A stretch of 64,000 nucleotides of DNA from Ficedula albicollis (GCF_000247815.1 NC_021677.1:39313717-39377716); one strand, 5' to 3'; shown: positions 1 to 15,218, counted from the stretch's first letter. Translations and numbers: made by a program. Notes: generated by a model from the sequence alone, not told the origin.

Positions 1-263
<263 letters not shown>

Positions 264-2804
264 GTGAATGTTTTATTTTACCTTTTAGGCAAAGAGAGCT
301 TATCATTGCTGCTTCCTCTAGTAATTTTTTCCTCTTTCATTATTCCATTTAAAGTACTTTAAGTAATTGCAAAAGAAATTAGAAAATATTTTCCACACAA
401 TACTACCTGAATTTAATCCAATGTAGCCTTAACAGATATGAATTGTCAGAGATTGCTGCCTTCTAAATTGCATTTTAAAACATCTTGCTCTTTATATTTT
501 AACATCTAGATTTTTTAGGTCCCGTTACAAGTGTTTACCATAGAAAACTCGGTCAACCTGGTGTTTGACCTTTGACAGGAAGCTGCCCTCACTCCAGCTA
601 GTCCCAACAAACTAGGCCCAAGACAATAAGCTGCTTTATAGCTATTAGGTAGGCCAGTGTGTTTCTCCAGGAAGACCTCAAGCTGAAAAGCCAACACGCT
701 TGACAACCACAGCCAAGGTACCAAGGGCCCAAGCACTAGACATTGGAAAACAAATGGAAAAGCACACATGGCTACATCTGGAATCCTAATGGGCCACCAA
801 TGGTTCCCAGCTAAAGGAAGAATTACCAATGTTATTTTATCATCCCTTGTGCTAACTTAGCTGTTTATGTACAGCAATAAATGATTTTTTAAAAACATAT
901 TTGGGTCATTATGTCATATACCACCAGCAAGTACGATTGTTTTATTGTGCTTGGAGTCAAAATACACTCCTATACCCAGATGTGAGGGAAGTTCAAAACC
1001 TCTAGTCCTTCTGTATTCATTCCTGTTGGACAAATGGATTAAGTTTTTAAAAGGGAAACTGAGAATTTTTATGGTCTGTAGTCCCATCTCACTAGTAAAA
1101 TTCACACTGATATTTTCCTATAGAAGTTTGCCTTGCCAATGATAACATTAAATATTACCTTAGTAAGCAACCCAAAATTTCAAACAACAGGAAATGCCAC
1201 ACATTTTATTGTCAAAACACCCCCATTCTCTTCTTCCAAAGCCACAAGATGTTATATAAAAGAAATAATATTGATTTATTTTTTTCTTTTTTTACCTGAG
1301 CCCCTATTGAAATTCAAGGCAAAGTAACCGCCGGGCTGTGGAATGAAGCTAAAATGCATAAATATTTATTAACAGACTTAATAAAGGAGGACTCTGCAGT
1401 TATGGCCCTGAATTTATATGTGCAAACCCAAGCTTTTCCAAAATCTACAATCAGAATATTGTGTTTCCATGTAATGAAACACGGGATTTGTGTAAAGACT
1501 TTTGCACAGTATTTCTAACCCTAGCACTGTGGCATTTAAACTTTGAGATCAAAGCAGAAAAAAAAGTCAGATCCTCCAACATTTGCTGCTTGAGAAAGGT
1601 AGCAAAGAAAGCAAACAGCAAAAAGTATATTATTTTTACAAGATGTTACAATAAATTAAATGAAGGGTTCAACATGTTTTGGCAATAGTATTCTAAAATT
1701 TGCTGTATCCCTGTTTACATCAACATTTGTCATCAAAATATTTCTCAGCTTTCTGTTCCACAAGACATTGACAGAATTCGAAAAGAGGTGCAATTTAGGA
1801 AATGACAGGGAGAATTTAGGGTGGTGTTTCTCACAGAAGAAACAAAACTGAATAGAAATATACCAAAAATCTACAACTAAATCCACAATGCAGTTGCCCA
1901 TGATCTACATTTTTTGGTATCGTTTAACATCCAGGTGCAGCTGAACAGAGCTGTAGTTTCTTTAATCTTGCCAGGAAGGTTGCTAAGAGTGTGCACACAC
2001 TTACCACACAGGTTAAGCTACAACTGTGCCAGACCTTTCACAGCAAGAGCAGGGCAAACCCTGTGGGGAAGACTGCTGACAGCCAAATGATCCAAATTAG
2101 ACAGATCACCCCGTGATAAACGCGTGCGCGTCCCAGACATGCAATGCTTATGATGACGATGCCCTGAGAAATATTCTCAAATACGTTATATATTGAATCA
2201 AGATGGATGAGATGGTCAATAATCTATAGATGACTTCCATTAAATTAGCTGGGAAAAAATAGAAAATTTTAGGGATTTTTCTATCAAATGACTGAAATTA
2301 CTTTAACACACAATGACTAAGAAATAGCAAACAGGAAATCTATTTGCAGCAACATCAATACTAAAATTGCTTCTTTTCAAAATAGTTTTGAAGGCATTGT
2401 TTTTCTTTTAATATGACACTACTGGTAACCCTTATTTGCCATAGAAACACAGATGTGAATTTGATACCCTATAATAGTATTTTTAAAGCTGACAGCAGAG
2501 TGCAGAATGTGAAATCTCCTTGCTTCTGCTGGTTAAAAGCACGATTAAGTAAACAGCTAAGTGTCTCCCCTGATTTCCAGGAACAGCAGAAATACATTAA
2601 GTCTAAAGGAAAAAAATACATCCCAGCAACTGATCTCTAGAAAGTTACTTCAGAAGTTTCTGTTCTGTTTCCAAGAGCTACAGCAAATAGGGAAACAAAA
2701 CACTTAAAAATTCCATTCTTGTACTGCTATAAAGTGCCACATCTCTGTAATGTGCTGGTTTTATGTTTATCTTTGAGATGACTCCATATATGAGTATATA
2801 TGTC

Positions 2805-2859
2805 TATATTATATATATATGTGTGTGTGTGTATGTGTGTGTGCGTGTATGTACATGTC
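2805..2859. repeat. Compound (TA)n/(TG)n microsatellite
   Basis: A TA-repeat run passes directly into alternating TG with scattered TA and CG interruptions. It abuts the two-copy tandem duplication starting at 2860. The alternating purine-pyrimidine tract is a generic microsatellite. Confidence 0.8.
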
Positions 2860-2967
2860 TATGTTAGCATATATATATATATATAACATACCTAACAATT
2901 TAAAATTATTCAGAACTATGTTAGCATATATATGTAACATACCTAACAATTTAAAATTATTCAGAAC
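2860..2967. repeat. Two-copy tandem duplication with different TA-array lengths
   Basis: Copy 1 (2860-2916, 57 bp) and copy 2 (2917-2967, 51 bp) start with TATGTTAGCATATATA and end with TTAAAATTATTCAGAAC. They differ mainly in the length of the internal TA microsatellite and in one G. The difference is the sort seen between two alleles of one locus, so this may be a false duplication from collapsed heterozygosity. A real tandem duplication followed by microsatellite slippage is also possible. Confidence 0.85.
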
Positions 2968-5148
2968 ACCTTTTCTGTGCTGCCTTTCCAGATGTTTTTT
3001 TACTTAATGAAAGAAACAGAGCAAGGATTAGAGAACTGTTTCAGAGAAACACAGAACACATTGACAAATACGAAAAAGATAAATAAGTGTTTTCATACTC
3101 ACAGAATGAAATATAAGATACCTGACATATGCCAATTACTCCCTCATGTTACCATTAGGAAAACTTGATCCTTGACAAAAATAGATTTAAAATATATTTA
3201 AATCCCACGTGACCTTATATCAGCAGAAGTGAAAGCAAAGAAAAACAAAAAAAGATCCTCATTTTGTGCTTCCTCCGAACATTAGTTCATACTATTTTTT
3301 TCTCCCTTTTTTCCAATCCCTCCCTCCATATTTGCCTCCTCTTCTTTCTAAGGGAAGAGATGATAAATGATTTATTAATCACAGTGTTTGTCACATTCGC
3401 CTGTGCAAGACTATTCATCTTAAGCAAAATTTGTTATAATGAAACAAGTTTTAAATAACACAGAAGGTTTGTACAACTATATCGCAAACAATGAAAATAT
3501 TTGATTTACAAAATTCTTATTGTGAGTTTTGTCTTTTCACAACAGTGCGTATATTTTCATATATGGAAACTAATTCTAAAAGCATAATTTAAATATTCCT
3601 TTCAAAAGCACTGCTGGCATTGATTGGCAGCCTCCATTATTAATTTTAGACATATTTAGCAGCAACGATGAGTAATTTCTACAGTTTCTCACTGTACTCT
3701 CACAAATCAATAAGAACACATCAGCTTTTAATTTTATTGGTCTGGCATTTTTTCACAATAACTACATTTTATTGTGGAAAAAATGTGTTTTCCCTCTAGT
3801 GACTACTTGGCAAATATGTGTTGAGCATTTCTACCATTAATTAAAGGGGCTAATTTTTGTTTACTTCTCTATGTCCCAGTATCTGCAACAATTTTAAAAA
3901 GAATGTATTCAGCTGGCAAGGGGCCTGTTCAACAGCTTTATACAGGACACTAAGGTATTTTTCTAATTTTGACTGCATCACAAAAATAGTTACCTCTTCA
4001 AAGACTCTCTTTGAATAGATGGAGAAGGTAATTATTTAAAAATACACTCCCTAATAGACAATAAGAAATACTGTAAACCAGTGCATAAGTACACTTTTAA
4101 AAGCAAAGAGATGTTTGCAAATGGTTATGAAATACTTCCACATGTGATCATATTTTCACAATAATGTTGACTATCAAACATTATACTGCACATTAATTTT
4201 TATTGTTGGATAAGATAATGGAGCCAAGAATACTGTAGACTGTAAAGCACAGCCTGTTGCAGCTTATTTCCTGGCCAACTCTTCATACCACAGATGTCGG
4301 GCAGCTATCCCAAACCATTCCACATATTTACTGGTGCTCTAATTTTTCCATATTAGAAGTCTTGTGTTTAGCTGTTCTCCTCAGTAGCATTAACCAAGCA
4401 GTTCATAAAATCTGTTTTTAAATGCAGTTGCAAATATCGAACTCCTTTGTGAAGCCACTTCTTTCATGTTCCCCTTAAGACCACAATCTGCCATTAACAG
4501 AGACTAAATGGCCTGTGACTTAGGCAGAGAAAGTTGTTTAAAAGCCAACTAACATCTTGTTTCAGAGGGTACTTTTGAAACAAATGTCTAAGGTCAAATT
4601 TAAATGCAGGTCTATCATCAACAAGGTAGAGCAATCAGAGCTTAAATACAAGCACTGCCAATACAGTGTCCTCCTAAAATTAAATGTTAGTCTTTCACAG
4701 GCTGAATAATAATTTTGCTTTTAGGCAAAATTAATAATGGTGACCAATATAATTTCAACGCAAAGTAACCATAGGCCAGACCATCCAGCAAAGCTATATG
4801 CAACCAAAGACTTCTCAAATTCACAGCAGCCCAACACTAGTCCTGTTAACATCAGTGGGCACAAGGGCTAAATTTGTACATGTGAACTTAAATTCACTGT
4901 CTTCAAACAGAATTTTATAAGTAAGATCAGCCATGGGTAAAGTTGAGTATCTTAGGACACCCCAGACTGTGTATCTTACTGAAGGCAAAAGTGTCCAAAA
5001 TATGAAGGTTTGTAGAGTACTAAATTTTGCCAGGGATACAGCTGACTGTTGTCCAGGGTTTTTTTAACATAGACCATTGTATTTTTTAAAGGCAGAGAAT
5101 AATTCATTGTCTAGGAGAAAGGCAGGAAATTTTTCTTTGGCAGGTTTA

Positions 5149-5202
5149 TTTCTTTTTTTGTTTTGTTTTGTTTTGTTTCTTCTTCTTCTTTCTTTTTTCC
5201 CA
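5149..5202. repeat. T-rich low-complexity tract with (GTTTT)n
   Basis: A run of T broken by four GTTTT units is followed by TTC repeats and more T. It has no coding potential, and I see no transposon body joined to it. Confidence 0.7.
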
Positions 5203-6278
5203 GTTTTAAATTAGCAGATGTTTGAAGCTGCTCCAAGGTTTGGAATGTAGAAGAAATCCCAGTGGAGACAGATTAGTGGCAGAGAGCAGGTGAGGTGGTC
5301 AAAGGTGGATGTAAATACAATTTATCAGATGAATCTGCAGTTTGTCATATTGGTATCACCACTGCACATGTGGCATATATAAAAGCTTTGGCAACTGAGA
5401 ACGACCATCGTTCCTCTAGCCAGTGTAGTTAGAGAGAAAATGCATACCAGTACAGGGATGTGGTACAAATAAATGGTCCAAGAAATCCTAGATTTTACAA
5501 AAATTCTACAGCGTGTGTAGAAAAGATATGGGCAGGGATTCTACTAAATAAAACCCCCAAAATCCTAACCACAAAAAACCCCAAATGAACACAGACACAC
5601 ACACCTTACCCCTCATCCTCCCTTTTCCACTTTATCCCTCCACCCACAAAAAAAAGTTCTTCAATTACTGGCAAACTAAACTAGGCAAATGTCAGCTCTC
5701 AGACTAAGCATGAGTCATAATATGACCCATTTGACTGGTCAAATAGTTCAGATATGATTCCATGACGCCTCCCAGGTTCTCTTCTCTCTTACATCAGTTT
5801 TTTTAGGTAAAGCTTTCTACTACTTCTGATTGGAAAAAAACATTCTACTCTGCTGAATGATTTGTTATTATCTCAGTTATATTCTCCTTTGTGATCCCCA
5901 ATACTACAGCAAAGAAACATCTTCATGCAAAAAGCCATCTCATATCTTTAGTACAAAGTACTGCATGTCTATGCAACAAACAACCAGAAACTTACCCTTT
6001 TTTTGGCCTCACAAGATTACCAGAACAACTTCAATGGAATTGCCTGTATCCTTAAAAAATATGCTGGATGTCCCTAGACAAAAAGCTGGAAAGCTGAATA
6101 AAATCAGGGTACTCAATGCTTAGTCATTAAATTAGCTACATGAGAACACTGGGTTCATTTCTGCATCAGTGTCATTTCACTGCAGCAACAAAACTGAACA
6201 TAGATAACACTGCTATCTTCTACATGACAGGTACAGTTCTGTGATCCCCTTTACTATATCATATATAGATAGCAAAAC

Positions 6279-6346
6279 ATACATACATACATATACATAC
6301 ATACATATATATATTTGTGTGTGTATGTGTGCATGCGTGTGTATAA
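6279..6346. repeat. Compound (ACAT)n/(TA)n/(TG)n microsatellite
   Basis: ACAT tetranucleotide repeats pass into TA and then TG repeats with imperfect units. It is a simple repeat in otherwise featureless AT-rich DNA. Confidence 0.8.
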
Positions 6347-7253
6347 ATATGGGCCCCCATATAAGATGGCTTGCTGGAAAACGGAATAAATTAAATTAAT
6401 TTCTTTAACTGTCTAAGAAGTAAAGTCTGTCTCTTTCTCAAAAACCCTAATTATTTTACAGCCCTAACACCATTTGATGCCCATGCAGAAATAAACCCGT
6501 ATGGTGCTCTCCTAGTTGTGATGAAATGCTATGGCATCTATATGCCAATGTAGTCAGGACTGGAAATTTCACTTCCATGGATGAAAAGCCTGTCAGCACA
6601 GATGTACATTTAGGAGGAGCCCTGGTAAAGAGGTGGACCCCCCAAAATTCCCTCCCCTCTCTTTCTAGCCCAATTCAGCAGAAGACTCGTTGAAGTCCAG
6701 CTAACATGAACAGCTGGGAAGTACCAGAAGTGCATCCTCAACTTAGGGTTCTTTGGGTTTGGAATCAGTAACCCCCAGTTGCCAGAAGTGTTTCACATTT
6801 AAACACTGACTTCACCTGCTTGTAGAGATTACTTTTGTCACTTTGAATTTTACGGGAGGAAAGCTGGAATTTAAAATTTTCTGTTATAGTAAAGCCAGAT
6901 TTTCTTAAGCATTATAAACCGATTAGGTTAATTGCAGGATGTTCATAATAGCTTTGCTAGACTGCATATAGTGTCCAATAGGTTTAGCAGATGAAGAAGA
7001 TAACTAAGTAGACAAAAATATTAAAGGCAAGAGGTTTTTCATACCATCAGCAGTCGTGGTAGCAACTATTACCACCAGGGCCAGGATTTAAAGTAGATAC
7101 CAGACTTGACAGAGTGTTCCTGGCTCCATTTTATTATGCAGCTTCATCAATTATGCACATTCATCAATTAAAAAAAATAATTTAAAGAATAGTGATAAAT
7201 TTAACTGTTGTGAGGAAATAGAAGTCAGGAGTTGAGTATACAAAATCAACAAG

Positions 7254-7392
7254 AAGAAATAGCCTCAAATTGCACCAAGGGAGGTTTAGATTGAATACTA
7301 GGATTTTTTTTTTCACTGAAAGGGGTGGTCAAGGGTGGAGCAGGTTGCCCAGGAAAGTGGTTGTCACCACCCATGGAAGTGTTCAAAAAAGA
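7254..7392 (+). mobile_element. CR1 LINE fragment (3' region)
   Basis: The stretch carries the diagnostic blocks of the avian CR1 3' region in the right order: CTCAAATTGCACCAAGGGAGG, then CACTGAAAGG, then GCAGGTTGCCCAGGAAAGTGG, then CACCACCCATGGAAGTGTTC. CR1 is the dominant non-LTR retrotransposon of birds and copies itself by target-primed reverse transcription, leaving mostly short 5'-truncated copies. This one is diverged and also lacks the terminal 8-bp repeats at its 3' end, so it is an old fragment. The minus-strand open frame crossing it (7246-7431) is a by-product of the repeat. Confidence 0.85.
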
Positions 7393-8440
7393 CATTCTCT
7401 TCAATAAACAAACAAAAATCCCTGTTAACATTCCAGCTGTGAATTACATCTGTTTCCTTCACTGATCACTGGAATGTATCAAAATTTAATTATCTTTGCC
7501 TCTTTGAGAAAAAATAACCCCCAGACTTCAAAAAAACCTCTTATTTTTATTTTTGACACATCTTCCTCCTCACACATCCATCACTTTGCTTGTCCTATTG
7601 TCCATTAAGACTTGCAAGTCTTAAGAATTTGCACTTTCCATCTTCCTTAAATAATACTCTCCTAGCAGCCTAAACAGTGTGTGCCAAAACAGCATACTGT
7701 TACTACAATAAACAAAACCCCTTTCTATCACATCAAAAAAACAGTTTGTAAACTTATGGCAAGACAGGACACACCAATATCATATTGAAGAACATAAAAT
7801 ACTCCCTGATTAAATATAGGAAATATTAGATAAAAAAATACAGATAGCATGATGTTCTAAGCCAGGAGCAGTAATTCATCTTTGCCTGTTAAAAGTCAAA
7901 GAAAGAACATGGATAGTTACTAGATATTCTTAATCAACTTACCCTATCATTTAGTGAGGACCAGTTTTTGGTAATGAAAAACACATCACAGTGTCTAGAT
8001 GCAGTTCAAACTTCTAGCAGAGCCCTTTGCATTTCAAAAGTCAGAGCAGAGCCTTCTCTAAGGGAAGCTTTTCAGAGATGTGCTTCAAGGCAAGAGCTGA
8101 AGGTAATACGATACATGGAAAGGTAATGCCAGAACAGTCCAGAATGACAGGTAAATGCTTTCAGGGAAAGTGGTGAGCAGCAGGTCTAGTTGCAGAGAAA
8201 AATGAATGTATCACATTGTTTTATTTCGTGGCCTGCTGAAGGATGTGATGCAGTGTGAAGAAATATTGCATCAAAAAGAAATCCTGTACATGCTCTATGA
8301 ACCTGTATGAATTATATGTGACATCTTTGCTTATTACATCTTCTGTGCAAATATAAATATATGTGATACATATATGACACTGCAGACATCTACTATAGTG
8401 TACTAAAAAAAGCAACATTTTCTACTGTGCCCTGCTTCTA

Positions 8441-8520
8441 CAGAGTACAGAATCTGGGCTGATTACAGTCACCCCTGCAAACAGAGTGCAGAATCTGGGC
8501 TGATTACAGTCACCCCTGCA
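8441..8520. repeat. Two-copy tandem duplication, 39-bp units
   Basis: Units at 8441-8479 and 8482-8520 (spacing 41) both run from CAGAGT to CACCCCTGCA and differ at a single position (A versus G in the seventh base). Near-identity points to a recent event or to a duplicate made during assembly. Confidence 0.9.
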
Positions 8521-9129
8521 CTTTAGGAAGTCTGTCTCCTGAATACAGAAATAATGCTCCTAGCCCCAAACACTTCAGCAACTTAATTAAAATGAGCTAT
8601 TGTGCAGTAATTATATAACCATATCTATACTACATCCTGCAAAACAATCGACAACCATGGATTAACATTTCTTTCAGCAGATTAAAGGTGAGAAATGGAC
8701 TCTTTAACAAATGAGAAAAATATGTGGTTCACATGTAAGTGAATGCTAAGCTTCTTTCCTGAAAACACGAGAAAATAATGCAATGAACTAATTTATGCAA
8801 GAAGAGGCAAAGAATGCTAATAGAATTTATTCATTAAAAATTACAACAAAACGCTTCTAGAACTTTTCCACTTTCAAAAAATAATTTAAAATACAATGAT
8901 AGAGATTTTCCTAGTAGTATGTGGTTTTCATAAATATTTTGAACACTCTTCTTTTCCTCTCAAACTTTTTTAATCATTATGGCTATAAAGCCAAAATTCA
9001 GTTTCTCAGAAGGCCAAATTAAAACCTTTTGATGGCTGAAAGTTGGCATATGTGATACTAGCTGTGCTTCATTCAAGTCCTCAGCCAGCTTGGGAACTTG
9101 TACTATTTTCATTATTCATCTACAGACTA

Positions 9130-9266
9130 TATTAAAAAATTTAAACAAACAAAGAAAGAGCCACAACCTCACCTGACCCCGCTCTCCCTGCCCAAAATTC
9201 CCAATCAAACCACTACCACTAACAACCAAAAAAACCCAAAAAACCCACCAAACCCAACAAAACGAA
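9130..9266. repeat. A/C-rich low-complexity tract, G-rich on the minus strand
   Basis: The plus strand is nearly free of G and has several CCC groups separated by A runs. The minus strand therefore carries GGG groups spaced by T runs, a weak G-quadruplex pattern. The open frames on both strands here (9098-9280 plus, 9116-9301 minus) are products of the biased composition. Confidence 0.6.
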
Positions 9267-12200
9267 TTCTGGGTTCCTAGTGCCAAACAGTCTACAGACA
9301 TAAGGAAAAGACAGGATAAAGGAATTTACAATTCTACTAACTGAAAGTGACAACCCATGGTTTGCCCTACCTGAAATGTCAGTAAGGCTGTTTTACCACA
9401 GGCCAACAGAAACAGAAATAGGTCAGTAATGGAGTGCAGGAGATGCTTTGATTGAAAAGTCCTCCTGCTGCATGCAGGTTGGTGAATCGCTGGCTTCAGA
9501 GTACGTAATTGAATTAACAAATATTAAAGGGAGTAAAATGCAGTTTGCACACAGAACACAATTCCCCTGAGATGCAGATTTCAGACGTATACAAGTTCTA
9601 AGAATATTGATGGGACAATTACATGAATGGAAAGAAAACAAAATATAAATTTTCCCTTTCTTGGTGTTCCCTGCACTGCATTCTCTCTGATGCAGCAATA
9701 TAAACCCTCATGAATGAAACAATACTGATAGCAGTCAATAGTCACTCATCTGTGAGCTGTTTAATAGGACCAGGACTGCATAAACTCCAAACCAATTTAG
9801 GTCTGAGACAGTTTTGGTCCAGACAGAGCCTAATCCAGACAAGATGCGCCTCTGCAGACTTTAGTGCATCTCATCTTTAGGCAAAGTGGCTTTACTTCCA
9901 CTGTCACGGTCACCACAATTTTTTCCATTACTCCATTGAGCTGTCAGTGTACATTCTTATGGCTTCATTTACCTGTTTTCTGTGATAAAAATGTAGTATT
10001 ACCCTCAAAAAACCAGAGGAATTTTAAAAATAGGCAATACACAGACAAAACATTATTCATACTGTGGGTTCATGTAAGGAAGTTCCTCTGAACTAACACA
10101 GATGTCTGTGAACCAACTGAGCACTCACTCTGCAGTCAGAGAAACAAACACTCTTCTGCATGGCTTGACTTACCCTAAGAAAGGCTGCTAAAGCAGGTCA
10201 GATGACAAGACTCTTACTGAGCCATGATTACACCTAAGGGCTATTGAGAGAATCCAGAACAAATATGGCTATCTAAAATAACCTGAGAGGTATTTGCTTG
10301 TGTGCTGCATATGCTATTTGCACCTGTATATATGATCTTGGAATACCACATGGATGCTTCCTCCTCTGTCATCCAGGAATGCAAAGGAATAGACATACAC
10401 GAGAACTTTGCAAAGGCTAAACTGTTCCATTTCATTCAATATCTTCAAATATCAGATCCAAAAATCTGTAACGAAATATGATTATAGTTTCTGACACCGT
10501 AGCCTAATCAAGCAGATAAATAAAGATGTTGAAGTCAATGTATTTCTCACATAATCAACCACTCAAAACCAGTACTCACTGCAATTTCTGTACCTGCCTG
10601 CTCACCACAAAACTTGCACTGGAATTGTGAAAATGATCTAAAATTTCTTCTTCTTCCCCTCTAAGGCTCAGGAACTTTGAAATGTAAAATTGCAATTCAC
10701 TTGATGTGAATTGTGACAATATAGGTGACAAGTATCAAGACTGCTTAATTCTTTTGTCATTCTCAACATCCAGTCTTCTCAGGACTCACTAACTGAGGAA
10801 AGATAATATTATTGTCATAGACAATGACAATACTGTAGGACTGTTTTTAAAATTAGCTGGCTACTAATTGCATGTAATTCAATTAAGTCTCCCTTTAATC
10901 CCCATGTTGTTTTGACATACGTATCTCCAAACACAAGATTGCTACTTGGAAACACTTTGTTTTATCTACCTGGCAAATCGTCCTCAAGTGCGTTTTTCAG
11001 TGGTGTCCTCTTAATAGAATCACATAAAAGATTTAATGCACAATAAATTCAATGAATGCCTTTACAATCACAAATATAGATTGATTTATCTGCTTATTAA
11101 AGCCTATGAACATTTACTGTAAGTAAACAATGAGCCAGACACCCAAAACAACTGTTTCATTGACATAGTTAAGGGGTTTAGAAAAATTTCTTGATTTAAA
11201 ACTACTTTTTACAGCAACAAAAGAAAATCATATTCTTTTGAAGAACTTGCAAAAGGTTACTCTAATTTTTGCATTCTGTAAACAGGCAATATTTAATCTG
11301 TTTGAAATTAAACTCTGAAGATCAAATCGGATAGGCTTTTGAAGGGCTCAGACACAGCAAGTAGTTTAGCGTTGTATTTGCAAGAGATACAGCCAGTTGT
11401 TTAGCCACACAGATATCATTTAGTCCGTAACTTAAACAAGCACTGATAAAATTTTTTTATGAAAAGATGCTATCAGCAAAACAAACACAGTATTTCATAC
11501 TACTTCAAAGCTTATTTATAATGTGTTTAGAAATATTCAGTGGAAACAGGAAAATAATGTCTTGATTTTCTAAACTTTACAACATCTGCTTTTACTTACT
11601 TGAAGCATTATAAAGTTCTCCAGATTTCAAATGGGTAGCTTTTCTTTTGTCTGGTCTCAAATTTGAAAGTGTTCACATTATTTTTTTTACCTCACACAAT
11701 TTTCCATTTTTCACTCAAGAAAATTCAGTCACATGAACATCTCTTCAGCCTTCTAACAGTGGCAAATAACAGTTAAAATAATGTAACATTTTGAATATGC
11801 ACATTAGAAACCTGATAGAAATTACCCTTCCTCAGAAAGTCTTCTTTCTACAGATTTAATTCCTACATTGAGAATTCTAAGGAATTCCTGCATCTTTATT
11901 TCCCAATATACAACTGTAACTAACTCTTTTTAACCAGATAGCAAGCTGTTTATTTATACTACAGTCTCCCAGCCAGGAATAAACTGCAGAAAACCCTATT
12001 TGCAGTATATGCAGCTCTTTTCAATGGCTTGGCTTGTAGAAGTGACTAGAACCTTCAACATGCAAAGGGCTTCTCCCCTCTGAATCCTTTCTTATAGATA
12101 GGAAAAGTGTTCATCTAGCCAATAAGATGTGACAAATGCATCTCAATCACTTTTAATGGCTTACCATGACCTGTTTGAAGATGCATTATTATGTACGGCT

Positions 12201-15200
12201 TTATTTATTCTCCTTCACTATGTAAAATTAAAGCTGTTGGGGATTTAGTGGGAAGTGATATCCAAAGCCTTTAAGCAGGCTATCATATCCTATTTGATTA
12301 ATGTACACAAACATCGTAAATAACTTCCTCTACCTGCTGAGAGGTAGACAAGCTACTCCTGCTCATGAGTCACTTTTTGGCTGCACATAGCTTAACAAGC
12401 TGGGTGCCTAGTGCAGAACATTTTATGTGACTGCACCTTGGCCTCCTGATCACCAGGATCAGGCTGACCAACTGTTGTATGGTCTGGCCCCCATCTGGCC
12501 TCATCATGTTTCCCTCCCACCAATCAGTAGCACCTGGGGGGACAGGAGAAAGGAGCTGGTGGAAATCTGGATCTCAGCCCACTGTTGAGACACTTGGGTG
12601 CATCATGAGGCAGAAGGTTTAGTTTGTTGCTTAGGTTTTGCTGCAACATGAGATGAGGTCAGCCTTGGACATGCCCAGACCCTCGAGGTTGGAAATGCTT
12701 CCAGGTCTACTAGCTTAAATACAGCTTCTGTGTGCCTGATATGCAAAGCCAGTGAAGAGAGAAAGATTTCCTGCAGAGTCCTTGGGAGAAAAAACAACAA
12801 AAGCATGTTTGCTCTGACTGTAAACAGCTAAACAGCACTGATGCTCCTTTTCTCTTTCCCTGATGATAGAGGCTTAGTTTTAATTATAATTTTCCTCTTA
12901 TTTTTATTTCTCATTATTTTTTATACCTACATCTGAAACAGCCATGGGTTTGCCAGTGGCAGCAGGTATATGCAGAAATGTAGACTGCAGCATATTTCCT
13001 TACAGTGGAGGTAGAATTAGACATCTCAGATCTTGCCACCTCAGGCTAAATTAATGTATACTAAGTGATTTTATATCAAATTCAAATTTGCACCCCAAAT
13101 TCTCTTTTTCACATGGTATTTAAAGATTTACTTATACTGGATTACTTTAATCTCAACCAAATCTATGACATATTTGGACCATATTTAAACACACTTTTGG
13201 CAAAAAATGTTTTCCAGTTTTGTTTTATAAGTATTTGCTTAATTATTGCAAAACAGTAGTTGATTTAGCAATATTTGTGCAAAGTTCTAGGCAGAATTTT
13301 CATACATGTATGTGCCACTGGGTAGGTTTAATGTTTTTGGTGCATGGTTCACCAAATTACCGTGGTAGCAATTTTCTTGAACACGAAAAATTTTAAAGGG
13401 AAGTTGCTGACATGGGATCACAATGATTTGAGACCTAGACCCCCACAACAATTTACAGTCAGATCCTCAAGAAGCATTTCAGAGTGCTTCAGCCATTTGG
13501 GTACTGTTACCTTAAGTGACTGCCAGGGGAAAATGTGACCTCTGCAAAGGAAGATACAGAAAAGGAAATTTAAAAATTAGATTCTCAGAAATGTTTCATA
13601 CTTTCTGTCCAAGACATTTGAACAACACACACTAGAATCTAGAGCTTGGCATGTTGCAGGCTACATAAGAAGATGAAGTATGTTTCTCTGCATCCTCTAT
13701 ATGTGATGTTTTAAGGTTTTCTATTGTCTACCTATATACAGACTTTGGTCCTCTAAGCTGTGGTGCCACAGAGGATGTTTATCTTTATGGAACTAAAAAA
13801 TGTCCTTTGCTATCTTTCTCAGGGTGTCAAAATACTCAACAAAAACTTCCTAAAGCAGAGAAAACAGCTCATTAACTGAAACAGGCATTTTAGGCATCTT
13901 CCACTTCCTATACCATCAGTGTTGCCAGGAACAGCAGAGATTCTCTAGGTTTAAATGATGACACACGGCACATTACTTACCCAAGACAGTACTGACCTTT
14001 AAAATTCACTCCCCTTTGATAGCATTAATCAGTCTTCTTGTTCCTTAAATAAATTATAGGTGTGGACTTTCACAGGCAGGAATATAACTCAAAAGGCTTA
14101 AGGAATGGAGATAACTTGGGGTTTCACGAGCATAAATTACCGAGTTCTAAGCTTAAGTGAGACTACTGGGCACAGCTCAAAACTGTCAATGCTTCAATGT
14201 ATGATGAGGCCTCCTTGTGCCATGCATTTTGGGGGGCATAGCACCTGTAGCTGCCATTAAAGATTCCTGGATTGCAACCTCATCTGCTCACTGCCAAAAG
14301 CACAGCTCTATTTTTTGTCACTTGCCCACATGACTCACTCTCTGCACTGGTCCATGAAGAGAAGAGTGAGAAAGATGGGAGCTGAAGAAAATTCCACATC
14401 CAGCAGAACATTGTAGACAGAAGTAGATACTAAGAGATGGTAGGTAAAAAGTAAAATGCAGAGCACAGTTTAAGTCAGCTTTAAAAAAAATTGTCTTCAT
14501 TAAAGGTGGAATGATCAACCACAAGAAACTTCTCTAACAGACAATTTGTGGAATATACTTTAAAAACCCTCATGATATTTGTGATCAACTTTGAAAAATG
14601 CTTTACAGTAGAAACAAACCAGTTTTTCTATGGCATTGCCCTCCTAAAACTTTCTTTCTCTTTCACAGGTACCCAGTGTTCCATTCTAGCTGGCTGTACA
14701 TATGCTAAAAGAGACAGAGCAGAAGAGCAGCTTAACTAGCAAGAGAAGACAAGTCCAACTTGCAGTCCTCTGTATTTCTTATCAGAAAAACCTCTGTAAT
14801 CAAGTAAGCCACGTAAAAGTACGTGATTAAACTATCTAGTCTCCATCATGTGTTTGTTCATCGTGTGTAAGAAAGAGGATGCCTGATGACTACTGTCACC
14901 AACTACTGGTTGAGTCACTACCTGCTAGTTGAGTTCAAGAACTAATTACCTGATCATCCTTTCAGTGAAAACAAAATTCCCTTGATAGCAGCAACTTTTT
15001 GATTTTGTGTTACTCAAATTCTTTGTTGGTAAAAATCACAGCTCAGTTTTTACTTAGAACAAGCATGAAAAAAGCAACCGATTGTTTTCCATGCTTGCCT
15101 TTGACGTTTCTATAAACCTTGTTCCTCTTATACTGGTATCACAACCACATAAACATTAGTAATTCACACTCAGGTCTGTATTTGGAGCTTCTCTCAGGCT

Positions 15201-15218
15201 GAACTCAAAAGCTCACGA

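Larger units (their letters stand above)
264..7253. other. AT-rich DNA without a recognisable gene
   Basis: I see no convincing exon, RNA gene or intact transposon here. Open frames reach at most about 104 codons (minus strand, 515-829), match nothing I recognise, and are within chance expectation for AT-rich DNA. The contents are simple repeats, a two-copy tandem duplication and low-complexity tracts, listed separately. The composition fits intron or intergenic DNA of a bird. Confidence 0.6.

Noticed and set aside
515..829. 104-codon minus-strand frame
   Set aside because: No recognisable family or splice context; the length is within chance expectation for a 64 kb window.
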